From Branchiostoma floridae (taxonomy: Eukaryota; Chordata; Leptocardii; Amphioxiformes; Branchiostomatidae), in contig NW_023365886.1 of the NCBI RefSeq assembly GCF_000003815.2, positions 80,137 through 144,136 of the forward strand: a stretch of DNA of 64,000 nucleotides, read 5' to 3'. The position numbers were made by a program, and so were the translations under genes. The notes beneath the pieces were generated by a model, which did no database searches, was not told the origin of the DNA, and saw only the letters and a program-made list of their open reading frames with translations. Within the stretch, counting starts at the first letter, position 1; each line of letters opens with the position of its first letter. Positions 37,695 to 51,000 of this stretch are shown piece by piece.

Positions 37695-40600
37695 CACACA
37701 GTGTCTCTGGTCACCTGCTCTGTCAACCCTTTCATAAATGTGGTAAATCCCAAGTTATGACAAACAATAACGATATAAGTCATACATGCCACACCATGGA
37801 CCAGTCTTGATAGTCCGCCCCAAAACGAACCAGCACACCCTAGCTAGCATGCTGTGTTACAATCGGTCGTCATTACGACATCGCGTGAGTGAACGTCATA
37901 CAGAAACCGGGCCTTACGGCGTCGGAAAGAGCTTGTTTCGGAAGATGTCGACGTCGGTTTTGCCGGGTAACAGTCGGATCCGAAGATGTCCAAATAAGGG
38001 TCTTCTGACACACGGACGCCCGACCGGGATGGGCCCTATAAACGAGACTTAATTTGCATAATGAATAGAATCGTACGTTAACTATAACATTATGTCTAGT
38101 CGCTGGAGGCCTATCATATTCATACTGAAGAAACTGTCGATAAAAGTTGACCTAAACTAGTACACTAGAGTGAATGTAATAAAACTACAATATCGACAAC
38201 TATTGTTATCTTCAGTCACACCAGTAATTTCCTCTGGTACACCTTTGCAACGCTGGAATATTGCACGTAATTCCACGAACACTGATTCAATAGACAATGA
38301 CTTCTTTCATATAATTCCGGGTATTGTTTATTATTTTGCTCCAGGGTGTCATTATGTAATGTTGTCTTCCTTAGTCAATATATCCTTATGATCGTGGCGT
38401 GACAGGTAGTGTTTGTTTTTAGGAGAGGGAAGGGTTAGGCCGTACGTACCCTACAACATTGCTATGTACTGATGAATGCTCATGACGCAAACATTCCGTA
38501 CAAATGCCGTTCAGCCATGATGCAGCATCTCACCAGAAACAAACGCGACCCGGAGTCACGGACAATTTCCTTTACTGTCGTGCTCATGTCCTTCCTAGCT
38601 ATCATGTCCTTCCTTAACTATTCCCATCCCCAGCTACACACCGTTGGCCCTAAGTTAGCTCTTGCTAGGGCAGTAATGCATCGTCATTGAGGACAGGAGC
38701 ACATGGGGTGGGGTGGGATGGAGGTATGCAGACAAGTGCAAGATACTCGTCTTCCAAGAAGACTTCTAAAGTACAAGAAGTAATCGTCCGGTCATGACAG
38801 ATGTGCGTATATTGCAAGCATGAAGTTGCAGGCACAACAAGTACCTAGGTATAGGCACATATCAAACAATGAAGGGCGTGTAGCGATGTAATCAAATTCA
38901 TAAAAGCTGAATGCAGAACATTTTAACACTCGATAGTGTAAAATTGTGCGAAACAGTTAGAATGTGTGTTAGTGCTACCACTGAACAAAGCGTAGCAAAA
39001 CGTGTAAGGAATTAAATATAACGTTAGAAGAAATCATCAGCTAGCACAGTGCATCTATGAAAATACTGAATACGTCATGAACCCTAGGAGGTGTTGGTCG
39101 GGTTACAGACGTCGAATGAGACTATGAATGAAGATTACCCAAAAGACATACAGGGGCACCGTAATGATATAGTGGAAGAGAAAGAGACAGATAACAGAAG
39201 CATTGACAAGTTTGTTTTTCTTTAGCTCAAACGAGTTTTCACACTGCTCCTTTTCGCCGACTATCACAAGTAGACAATCACAGTTGGCAGCATTTTTGCA
39301 GTTTTTGTGGTTTCACTAAAACGCCGACCGGTGTTGTTGTTTCTCTTGAATACGCCGCAGTGGTAAAACACAAGTTCGGCGGAGCTGGCTTTCTCAGTCT
39401 ATGTGTTGTTGGTAGACACAACATTACCAATCAACTCAAGCTAACTGCGCCAGAATAAAAACAATATGAGTATGTCACCTTGCAATTGAACGTATGTGGA
39501 TAGGCTTGAATGTATATTGTGTTCTGTAAGCACTTTAATTTCAACATTACAGTGAATAGAAATGACATCACCCTTTTCCTTTTTGCTTATATATGTTAAT
39601 GTATTCAAGGTATAAATGTAACAGATCAGAAGCAAAGACTTTTATCTAAATCATATTGGTAGCAGTCGTTACTTTTTCCGCACGAAATGCGATGCTTCTC
39701 AGTTCCCAAAGACTTGGACAGTGAGTCATCTCGCACCCACAACAAATACGCACGGCAGGGGACAAAACTTCGCACTCCACAAAAATACAGCATTTCCTTT
39801 CAATGTCAAGTTGTGACAACAGTTTTTCGTCTCTTCTCGTCCATGTTCCATGTTTTTGGCGAAGAGGCGGAATTTTATACCCAGAAAGTGGTAAATATAT
39901 TTGATGTTAAACATCTCCCGTTGTGTGTAGTTTCTTCGGAATGTGTAATAGGTTGAAAACATGCCAACAGATGTAATTTGGCGGGCTTTTAGTTGTGGTC
40001 TTAACGTGTTTATAGCTTTTAGTACTAGTGCTAACGTTACCATACTTGTATGGCCCTACACAAAACAACCACTTAAGGTAATACTGTAATGTCTCCGATC
40101 CTCAACTGCTCGTAAGTTTCTCTTGACTGCGCTATACATTCCTAAGTCTCCTTACTCTTGTTTATGTATATGTTGACAACATTTTAGGGTGCAAGATTTC
40201 CGTAAGTTTGCATGATCAGCACAAGTCTACGTCACTACTTGAAACATTCACTCTCCTTGATACAGAGAATGATCCCCAGGGATCTCATTATCTCAGTTTG
40301 ACTCTGTGCTTGAGAGAACCGGATATTGTAAGGAAACGCAGTCTTGTATCTATTAGTCGCGTTGACAGAGAAGTGTTCTATGACAAATCCACAATTTGTG
40401 TACTGCATGCAGGGTCGCTGAACTACTACTATGAAGCTATTGTTCTATCCCTAAAAAGGACATGTTATTGGACTATGCGCCAGTTTGCACCCAATCTAGA
40501 CACAGTTAAAGACTGCCTAGAGCAATTTGGCGCATTCTTACGTGTGATACCCGCTACGGATGTCTCTTTGCATCAATCTTGCATTCCTAAATTCTGCGTC

Positions 40601-42669
40601 CAGTGTATAATAATTCCTGTCGTATACAGACCGACGCGGCTATCGTTGTGACCATAAAGCCCCGAGGATCGGTAGTGGCAGAAAAGACAAATGACCTTGA
40701 AAATGACTCAAAGCAGTTCTTGACCTTGACTGTGTTCGCTCTGGATCAATTTGAGCAATGTAAGTAAACCCTTCAGCAGGGAGCCTGTGTGTTTCATGTG
40801 AATGAGTCAGTTGTTCTTGGCTTCTCTCTCCATCAACTTTCCACATTTGTCGTATCTCCTGGTGAGATCAAGCCGTCCATCTGCCTTTTGTCTGTTGGAT
40901 CTTTCTTGATCTACAAAGACTGTGATAACGGCCCCCAACAGAAACGGTAATCGCCCATTTCCTACTATTAAAGTTTTATGTACTGCTGTTGTCGCCTTTG
41001 TGCCCGGGCACTGCATTAACGTTACGCCCACGGCGATAATTATGGAGTTTAGGAGATGGCAAAGCAGACTGTGGCAAAGGGAGTGACTGGGCCTTATAAC
41101 TTCTTGGAAAGGAAAACAAATAGGTACATAATCGTTCGTTTCCTGTTCATAACTCTTTTGAGCACTTTTAACGTTTCCTGCTCGAGTATCTAATTGTGTC
41201 CAGGAGAAATCCCACCAACAATGGGGAGAGACCGCGATGACTTCCACTGTTTTGTTCAGGATTGCTCCCAAGGTCGAACGTAATATTGATGATTGTGAAC
41301 TGGTTTAACCTCAAGGAGATGAAGAGATTGTGGGGGAAATTACGAGAATAAAGCGCTTAAGTCTTCACCGATCCTATAACCCCCTGTGCACCCCTTCTGT
41401 GCCAGTGCTGTTCATGCATTCGGAACTGCGTAGTTCACGTCTTTGGAATGTACGAGAACGAAGGCTGAACATAGAGGCAGGGATGGTAGCTAGCAAGTTC
41501 TATAGCATTTTACATTGTCTGCCCGATTTTGTAACGTTTCAGAAAATTAAAGGTTTGGTCATCGATGTACAAAAATCAACCCAGAAGTGACTTTTGCACT
41601 GTAACGTCACATTCCCCCTTTCCATTGTCCGACATGCTCGCTCAGTATACTGATTAATCTAGTCTGTTTTGTTTCACTGACACAAATCAGATCTGAACAC
41701 AAATGTTTATGATTTACCAACTGTGCCGAAGGTCACAAATAATGCTACACTTCTTCTGATCAATTTCAATGTCCCTTTCCCGTGTACTATTTTTGGCTCG
41801 AGACAGACAGAAATGGAATTCGTCCTATTTTGCTGTCCGTTTTCTCAGAAGAAGCTGTATATACACTGATAGTGATAAGGAGCTTCAAGCGATGTCCCAT
41901 GTAGAGTAGACACTAAAACAGACCTGGATTTATATCCTTAGACCTACACGTATATGGAATGTGTGAATGTACGTAATTCACGGGTTTGCAGAGTGAAAAA
42001 GAACTACAGAAACAGAGAATTTAGATGTAGCCCCTCGCTATCATGAGACCATAGGTCATTCGCCGTCACCGGTTTTCGTGATATAAGTAGAATTGATTTC
42101 TCTGGTGTTTTGTGTGAGCTGTTCATTGCAGTCATCTGAACACAGTAACAGTAATTCAATGCACACGCGCTGAAAAAAATTAAAGATAGTCACGAGATTG
42201 CTAAGTCACCGTTAGATCTAGAAAGTAAAAGTACGTGTTAAGGAAGGGGTACTTATGGTCTCCATGACTTCTAAGTAACGTCTCTATATCAAACCACCCT
42301 GCTCTGACGTCAAAGCCTCCAATCACGTCACAGTTTCAATGAAGATAAAAAGGTTTTGAAAGTTCATGCAGGGGGATTCGGCATTTCCGTTTTATTTTGT
42401 TTAGATTCAACAAAACTCGTCTGCTGCTCGAGACAGTGTGTTGGGACTCTGCCAAGGTCGGGCATCCTGTGGTAGTGAAAGTTATTTCAGGATGTGTGGT
42501 GACATTACGTACTCATAAATCACGCTAGTGTACGTGACAAAAAGGGAAGAAATCGGATATATTAAAGTCTAACCGTCGGCGTGTTTCCTGTGATGTCAAA
42601 CATGCTTAAACGTTACATTCATCTTCAAATAATGTTGCATCTTGGCTGTTCCTTGAACATTGATCCTCT

Positions 42670-43125
42670 GCAGTAGGGGTGGGTACCGGTACAGAAAATT
42701 CGGGTCCAGGTACGGTCCAGGTCCAGAGGATCAGGTCCAGGTCCGGATCTGAACCTGAACCTGATTGTTTGTGAAAAGTTGTAAAAGGGCGCCCGGGCGA
42801 TACTCAAAACAATGGTCCATTTCGAATTCGCTACGAAGGATTCCGTTTTGGTATATCCCGCGTTTTAAAATCCTATATTCATATCATGCAAAAACACTAA
42901 CTGACTCTGTTTTAGACCATGATCGACTGCAGAAATTTGGTAAAAATAACTATCAACACTCCCCTACTTAGCTTTGTTATTTTCTTGGACTTATACCCCC
43001 CCCCCCCCCCAAAAAAAACGTGAACGCCTGCCGGTATTTGTTCATTTTCTAATCGGTTCAAAATCCGGTCTACTGATTTCTTGGTTTTTCTGGACCAGTC
43101 CAACAAGAAAGAAACTCTGCAGTAT
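42670..43125. mobile_element. Decayed copy of hAT-like element
   Basis: The left part (TAGGGGTGGGTACCGGTAC, AGAAAATTCGGGTCCAGG, repeated GGTCCAGGTCC units) and right part (TTTTCTAATCGG, GGTTTTTCTGGACCAGTCCAA) correspond to the two ends of the element at 57192-58661. Most of the interior and the outermost right end are missing. A poly-C/poly-A run lies inside. Confidence 0.6.
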
Positions 43126-43789
43126 TCTCACTGGACTGCCGTACAGATATATACGTTGGCGCCGTCGCTGCGTTCCAAACTGCATTTGTGTTACGCGTAT
43201 GCTTGACTTTATGATAGGAATATCCTTCAATACATCACAAGTATGACTAGAAATACAACAAAACACACAAAGCGTACAAAGATTCGTCTTTTTATTGATG
43301 AAATTAATTCAGCGCTCTGTCAGATCGCTCTACCGCAGCGACGCCGCCAACGTACCGACGCTTCAGTGACCACACGTGAGACTTGAAATCTTAAAACTTT
43401 CTTGACAGTTTGGCAAAATACAGTAGGCAGGTTTGATGTAGGCGATCTTCAACGCAAAACGTAAAGTGATTTGCGCTACAGAAATCCAAACTAGAGTTCC
43501 ACGAACACATACCTTTGCCAAATAAACTAAGTTTGTTATGTAGAATGGTGTCTGTAGACAAATGCGTTACTCATTTCATTTTGTTTTATAATTATATGCT
43601 TGGAGTTGGTTTGTAAAATTTCGGCATTAATTGTGCAAATTTGGTCCCAATTTACAATTAATCAATATCAAATTGTATCAAGCATTGCTTAAGCTATCAG
43701 CATACCAAGCTATCAGCATACCAAGAATCAATTTCTTGACTTATTCTCTTTCAAAGTCTTTAAATACACCCCTTATACTCTCTTTCCTC

Positions 43790-44465
43790 TTTCTCAGTTA
43801 CATGTGTGACAACGTTGAAACTACTATAATGGAATGCAGTGGATTTATGAACTTTTCATAATCAATTATGCAAATTAACTGTTAATTTGCATAATAAGTA
43901 TCACATTGTGTAAGTCTTCACTTAGGCTATCTACATGCCAAAAATCGTGACGATCCGTCAACACGTTCATATTTTCTCATTAATTATGCAAATGAGGTCG
44001 TCATTTGCATGATTAACATGTATTGCCATTTCTCTCCTCTCAGCTACATATGTGACAAGTTTCAAAGTCCTATCATGGAATGTAGTGGATTTATAAGATG
44101 TCCTCATTAATTATGCAAATTATCTGTTGATTTGCATAATTGGTATCTCATTATGTAGGTCTTCACTTACGCTACCTACATACCAAAAAACATGATGATC
44201 CGTCAACATGTTCAAATTTTCTCATTAATTATGCAAATGAGGTCATCATTTGCATAATTGATAACTATTGACATTTCTCTCCTTCTCAGCTACATATGTG
44301 ACAAGTTTGAAAGTCCTATCATGGAATGCAGTTGATTTACAAACTTTCCTCATTAATTATGCAAATTAGCTGTTGATTTACATAATTAGTATTTAATTAT
44401 GTAAGTCAACACTCATTCTATCTACATACCAAAAATCATGAAGATCCGTCAACACGTTGCAGAGT
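43790..44465. repeat. Tandem array of ~244-bp units rich in octamer motifs
   Basis: About 2.7 copies of a unit that contains CAGCTACATATGTGACAAG, CCTATCATGGAATG and CATACCAAAAATCATGA. Each unit has two inverted pairs of ATGCAAAT/ATTTGCAT set in ATTATGCAAAT...ATTTGCATAAT contexts. Nine intact octamers are present in the array. Related sequence occurs at 54361-54476. Confidence 0.75.
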
Positions 44466-44805
44466 TATTCTCGTCCAAAGTTTGAAAGGAAACCGGCGCC
44501 TGCAGTACCAAAAAAGCCGCTAGGGGGCCCAAACTCACAGCACATACTCTCTGCCCCGTGGGCTATCTACCACCCATAAATCATGACCACAGCATGTCCA
44601 GAACACGAGATATAAAAAATTGAGTTTCCGCTGCAGTACCTTACCAAGCCGCTAGGGGGCCCATTATCGAACTTGACCTTCGTTTTCCCGAACCCTACCC
44701 ACCTACCAAATATTATCGGGATTCATCCAAGACTTCTTGAGTTATGCTGTTAACACACACACACACAGACACACACACAGACACACACACAGACTCACAG
44801 GCCCA
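44462..44805. repeat. Dispersed repeat family 1, copy c, with CA tail
   Basis: Inverse orientation relative to 10404-10690. GCAGTACC, GCCGCTAGGGGGCCC (twice), CTTGACCTTCGTTTTCC, GGGATTCATCCAAGACTTC and TTGAGTTATGCTGTTAACA lead into a CA/CAGA microsatellite at 44753-44793. It directly continues the octamer array. Confidence 0.6.
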
Positions 44806-45114
44806 AAACATAACCTTAGCCATTCTGGCAAAGGTAAAAACAATTGTACCCCAAAACCATGATTACGTTCCAAAGGCAACTTTGCACCTTTAGCATTTTG
44901 AATACCGGCAGATACATACTCGTAAATGTTCAATAGGGGAATGAGATCGGGTAACCTGGATAGCAGACTCCGGTCCGATCTCACTAATATCTATCATGCT
45001 CAGGGTCTAACTCAGGGGGCCTGCTGTAGAACTTCCATAGGGGCATGTTGGTCGTAGAGCCGAGGAGTTGGGCTGTATAGGCTTTATAGGAAACAGTCTG
45101 GCAAACAGGCTAGG

Positions 45115-45295
45115 AATCGGTGGATTCCCTAATTTTGTATTTCGCTTAGTTCAGTTATGTCTATGTCTTTGTATATATGTATAGTGGTGGCGTGAATATA
45201 AGTTCCCAACTTGAGTGCGTCACCACTATGTCTGTCTTATATGTCTCATATGTCTGAATAAAAAAAAAATTAAAAAAAAAAAAAAATCGGTGGAT
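45115..45295 (+). mobile_element. Poly(A)-tailed retroposed fragment with 11-bp target duplication
   Basis: The insert spans 45126-45284 and ends in TGAATAAAAAAAAA and a further A-run. It is flanked by identical AATCGGTGGAT at 45115-45125 and 45285-45295. This structure indicates target-primed insertion of a 5'-truncated non-LTR element 3' end or of a transcript. The source family is not recognised. Confidence 0.7.
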
Positions 45296-46287
45296 AGTGG
45301 ATACGCATTCCTTCGCAGCGGTTGTATGTTCAAATAGACCGGAGACCTTGCTATGGATCTCAAATGACAGATCTCCTTCAATGAATGCCAATGTCACACA
45401 ACCGGTCCAAGTCAAAGGGAACTGAGGAAGCTAACTCTTCAGTTTATCCCTTTCATTAGTCAACCGCGGTCATTGCGACCGGAAACTTGCGCAATTGCAA
45501 ACGTCCTGTTTTTGCCACTGTTGACCTGCGTGCAATAGATTTTGCAGTCTTAATCATGAGATTTGGCCACCGGACCTTTCCTCTCTTTGAAAGGTCTCAC
45601 TCAAGTTGACCTTTCCTCTCATTAATCTAAATCCATCCCTCAATCTATATTCAACTCCCGGTTTCCGGATCGTTGGACGCCACAGAAAAGCCTACCTTCT
45701 GCCTTGTTGCTATTTCCTCTGCCTCCGCTAAGCGGTGCTCTTGTACAGTGATATTTAGGATCATTTAGGATCATTTAGGATTGGCAGGGTACTAGTATAC
45801 TACATCCCGATCAGTATATTCTCTTTATAAAGACTTATCAAGCTTGAGTTTAATCTTAGTTAATTTGGCCTCTCTCCCATACTTTCCCCTCACTGTTGGT
45901 GAGGGGATAGTACTAGTATGACCTGTGGAAGTCCTGGTGAACTACATTCTTTGCCTGTCAAAGAAGAACTAGTCGTGCATTTCACGATGTATTCAAAGCT
46001 TCTTTATCTCAGCTCCATGACCATAAAAATTAATTTGATTAAATCAAGCTTGTGGCAGCTCAATCACTGGTCATGCCGCAACAATCTATAGACAATTGAA
46101 TTTCCCGCCAAACGTTAAATGGCCCTTGCCCCGCCCACCAAGTTATTTAAATAGTTTGATTGACACTTCTATTGGAATGCAACCCAAGTCGCCGCCGCCA
46201 TTCTGCAAGTGGAGGGCGTCTTACCCAAACAACACTGACGAAAATGGCCATGTTTTTGTGACAAACGCCGCTTCTGTAGTAAACACA

Positions 46288-48033
46288 ATGTCCTACAGAG
46301 TAGAGGAGAGTACACTCCAGGCTTTTGTAGCTATTTTATGTCTTTCTCTTGGCCAGGGACGTGTTTATATTAACGAAAATACTTGGATTGTTCAGGGTTA
46401 CAACAACCTGAACAAGGCACTGCAAGATCGGAGCTTTGGGTTCCTGGAAGGAGGGACCGTAGAGTACAACCTGACGTGTACACGACCGGCTGTGAGTACA
46501 AATTACCCGGTAGACATTTTCCAGAACTGTATGCCACTGCAGACACTGTTACAGTTACTGTAGTACTTAGCAGTAAGTAACGTTACGCTACCGGAATCCA
46601 TTTTGGACATGCTGAAATATTTCAAGGTTGCTCGACTTGTATTTTAGGACTATATTCTGTCACAGTTGTGTTGAAGTGCTGCCCTGCAATATTTTTATTA
46701 TGCAAAACATGCCACGACCATGTTGCCCGTGGCTGTAAAACAACAACTCAGTCCAAAAACAACACTCACCATTGAAGCAGAGCAGAGGTTTTGGTGTTTG
46801 TGTGTGTGTGTGTGTGTGTGTGTCTTTGGGAGCTGGGGGGTAATAGCCGATGCAATAGTGGCCGCGATTTCTTCCGTAGGTAGCCAGCCGTAGTAACGTT
46901 ACATTTCACGATGAATCCCCCCACCCAGCGAAGCCTCTGCTTGGAGAATAGGATTTTAGAGCCCTTCTGACCGAGTAGGCACCCTGCCCCCCTCCCCATG
47001 GGAATCCCCATCGATCTCACCTAACCACCCAGAAATCCGATTAGGACCGAATGAACCCCCCCCCCCCCCCCATATAAAACTAATGCATCCTTGACTGCCT
47101 ATTTTACTGTTAAGACCATCTTTTCTTAAATCAAAAGTGACAGATGATTTATCCATTTACCTGCCAATGTAGCCAGTCTTAATTAAAGGTAACCTATCAT
47201 CAGAAAGTATATTTTAGAAAGAAGATCACAGCTAACTTTACCACAGGTGCCAGACTAAATATGAAGATGTTAAAATGGATGCCCAGGAAAATCTTACGTC
47301 AAAATTACAAGAATCCAGGTCTTTCTTTCATTACGTGCCTTTGTTGCTTTGTACATATTAATTGATTAAAAGTTTATAAAGCAAATGCATGTATGTTTAG
47401 CATTACTAATAATACAATCAAATTGATGATCCTGATCTGGTACTGAAACAGAAAAATAGATACATGTGATAGAAACAAATAAACAAACAAACAAACAGAA
47501 TGTATTGCCTTGGTTGTTTTTGACTGCTTTCATGATCCAAAACAAAAGGCTGTGGAGCAGCGAAGCATCAAATTTCAGTGGACACATACCTGAGTGTAGT
47601 CTGACACGTATAGGGAATCGTTTTTAGCTGAAACAGCCATGGAAAGATTCTATAGACAGCCTTCACACTTAGGACACACCCAACATAATCTGTATTGTAG
47701 TTTGTGCACTTTTATTAGTGTAGGCATCTGTCATTAATAAATGATGATTTCCCAATGAAAACAGAAGTGTCCTGGATATAATGTTAAGAATGCTAGTAAT
47801 GCCCTGCAGTATCAGTAAGACTACTAAGAGGTGTCCAGTGATGATGAATGATGATGTTTCATGCTGTGTGTCAAAGCAAAACTAGGATAGTGTTGTTGTT
47901 TGGCAAAATGCCTTGTCAACATTGTCACATACAGATATGACATCTAAATTGCTGTATCATTAGCATCTCCAAACTATTATCTTGACCAGAATTATTGTAG
48001 GTGATATGTTATTGAGCATATAGTGTGTGTGTC

Positions 48034-48081
<48 letters not shown>

Positions 48082-51000
48082 TGTGTGTGTGAGTGTATGT
48101 AAATGAGTGTACATGTATGTTTGTGGGTGTTTTCATGTGTGTGCATGTGCATCATTTGGCAAAGGTATAAAGTAGTGAAACTGCAATTATCTTTTTGCCA
48201 TTGCTCAACTCTCTTATCCTTTGGAGTAAAGCCATTTTTAAACTGTTTCTGTCACACACTATCATACATACAATCAGACACATTCAAATTGCTTTGCAGT
48301 GAAACGCTGCATGAATGATGAAAGAAGAAAATGCAGCTCACATTCAATATTCTACAAACTAGAACACCAAGACGATCGTTCTCATTGCTTCAACTAGTAG
48401 TCTCAAGGCAACCTTGACATTAATGTTACAATTCTACCATTACTATAGTGTCTTAGTAGACCAAAAACTACCCCCAGAAACACCAGCACTTAGAACAATA
48501 GATAAGTGTATTAATATGTGCTATGAATTTGATCTGTCCACAGGTTTTGGATCTGTGGTTGCTGTCCTGCAATACTTCTGAAGCAAAGGAGGTAGGTTGT
48601 AATGATGATGTTACATATCCAGATAATCTCATCAGGCAAGACCCAGCATGCTTTATGGGGCCTTGGACCGAATCACTCTCAGTCAAATCACATGACCTAC
48701 TTTTGTATCACTACACCAGTCACATGTACAGAGCTAGAAGTTTTAGATTAAATCCTAGTCCGCTCATCAAGTGTCTCCTAGTCGTCCATCGTAGTCAACA
48801 GAGCACTACAAGGAGTCAGGGAACACAACACAACATGGTGGCAGCGGTAAACCAGAAATCCTGAGCTGTGCAGAGGGAGGAAGTCCCCAGAAGGCAGCAT
48901 AAACCAGGAAATAACCCGCTCAACCAAGAACAAAGGATTCAAGATGACGGCGGCCCAACAAACCATGCTGACGAATTTGATCCCCGAAATGGACTGGAAT
49001 GCAGATGACCCTGTCAAAACGTTTAGAAAATTCAAACAAAGGATCGAACTGGCATTCAAGACCTTCCTGAAAGACGCCACCGACGAAGAAAAGGTGAGCT
49101 ACATACTCTTGCTAGTAGGGGACGAAGGGCTTGAAATCAGAAATAGCTGGGAACTGTCTCCAGAACAGGAAAAAGATCCAAAGAAAATCCTAGAGAAGTT
49201 CGAGAAACACTTAGAACCTAAGACAAATCACAGGATTTTCAGGTATGAGTTCCAAAGCATGAGGCAAGGGCCCGAAGAATCCATCAGTGATTATATGGCA
49301 AGGCTAAAAAACGTGGCAGACAAATGCAACTTCAAAGACAAGACAGAGAAAGACGGGAGACTGCTAGATCAGATGATCTGGGGATGTGCATACAAAAAGG
49401 TACAGAAGACCCTCATAGGGAAGCATGAACTGACCCTTGCGGCAGCCGTAAAGGAAGCCGTACAGCATGAGTCTACAGAGAAGTGCATGACAACGTTGAC
49501 AATCTCAACTCAAGCTAAAGAAGCAAAAGTCGATGCCATTTCTAACAGAAAGCATACTCCAAGCTCAAAACAAAAGGTAAGCTACAGGCCTCCACAGAAA
49601 CAGAGTTCAAACATCTGTAGAAATTGTGGTACCGTGCATGAGTTTAATGACAAGAAGAAGTGCCCAGCATATGGTTCCAATTGTAATGGTTGCGGAAAGC
49701 CAAACCACTGGCGGAAAATGTGCAGGTCAAAGGGCAAATCCAAGCCACAAGAATACAGGGGTTACAGAAAGGCTAATCCGAAACATGTGCACTACCAGCA
49801 AGAAGAGCAGTACTCCTCAGGAGAAGAAACACTGTCGGTAGGTGCCATATATGTCCACGAAGTGGAGCATAAGAACGATGCACAAAACAACGAAGCGTAT
49901 ACAACTTTCCAACTCAAGAAGAAGATAGGAAAGAAGACAACAAACATCAATCTGCGATTGAAGATAGATACAGGGGCTCAAAGCAATGTCATGCCGGTAG
50001 AACATTATCAGCAGATATTCCCGGAGAACATGACAAAAGGTGGGGAAGTCAAAGCAGGAATCCTCACACCAAGCAGCACCATATTATCAGCGTATGGTGG
50101 GGACAAAATCCCACACCTGGGGAAGACAACCATCTCTGGAAAACACAAAGGCCGAGAGGTCAAGTGTACTTTCTTTGTGACCAAATCCAAGGGACCAAGC
50201 ATCCTCGGATTGGCAGCGTGCCAGCAGCTAGGCATCATCACAATCCATGAGATACAAACTACCCCAGAGGATGGCAAGATCAAAGAGACGGTGCCGATCA
50301 AGGACCGCCCTGCTATCCACAGCAAGGAACAACTAATAAAGATGTACCCGGAATGTTTTGATGACACGGTCGGGTGCTTTGAAGAGGAGTACCACATCAC
50401 TGTTGACCCAGACGTAGAACCAGTGATACATCCACCTCGCAGAGTGCCACTAGAGCTGCGAGAGAAGCTGAAGAAACAGCTGGAAGAGATGACGAAGAAA
50501 GGAGTCATCAGCGAGGTCACACAGCCAACAGACTGGGTAAACTCCATAGTAATAAAGGAGAAACCCAATGGCAAACTGCGGATCTGCCTCGATCCCAGAG
50601 ACCTGAACTTGGCACTCAAGAGGAACCACTACCCTACACCCACTCTAGAAGAGATAACACCCTCTCTGGCAGGAGCCAAAGTGTTTAGTAAGCTGGACGC
50701 CAGCAACGGGTATTGGAATAGGGTATCAAAATAGACGAAGAATCTTCCTTGCTCACGACCTTCAACACGCCCTATGGCAGGTTCAAGTTCAACCGCCTCC
50801 CGTTCGGGCTCAAGGTCTCGCAGGACGTTTTCCAGAGGAAGATAGACGAAACGTACAAAGGGTGCAAAGGAGCAATTGGAATTGCAGACGACATCCAGGT
50901 GTACGGGAAGACAGACGACGACCACGACTTCCATCTGCACGAAGCGATGGAAAAGACCAGGCAAGCTGGCATCAAGCTAAACGCATCCAAGTGCATAATC

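Larger units (their letters stand above)
35800..46287. other. Intergenic DNA between TIMP and the seven-TM gene
   Basis: About 10 kb with no recognised gene. It carries the TIR elements at 36770-36957 and 37572-37685, a decayed hAT-like copy at 42670-43125, the octamer array at 43790-44465, family 1 repeat at 44462-44805 and a poly(A)-tailed retroposed fragment at 45126-45284. Two open frames (40208-40651 plus, 147 codons; 40807-41271 minus, 154 codons) are longest but match no family I recognise. Confidence 0.5.

Noticed and set aside
42990-43020. Poly-C/poly-A and other simple runs as possible regulatory structures
   Set aside because: Simple low-complexity runs, one of them inside a decayed transposon copy; no further support.
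46096-46287. Upstream in-frame ATG at 46096 for the seven-TM gene
   Set aside because: Using it would place 64 polar residues before the hydrophobic signal peptide; the ATG at 46288 puts the signal at the N-terminus.
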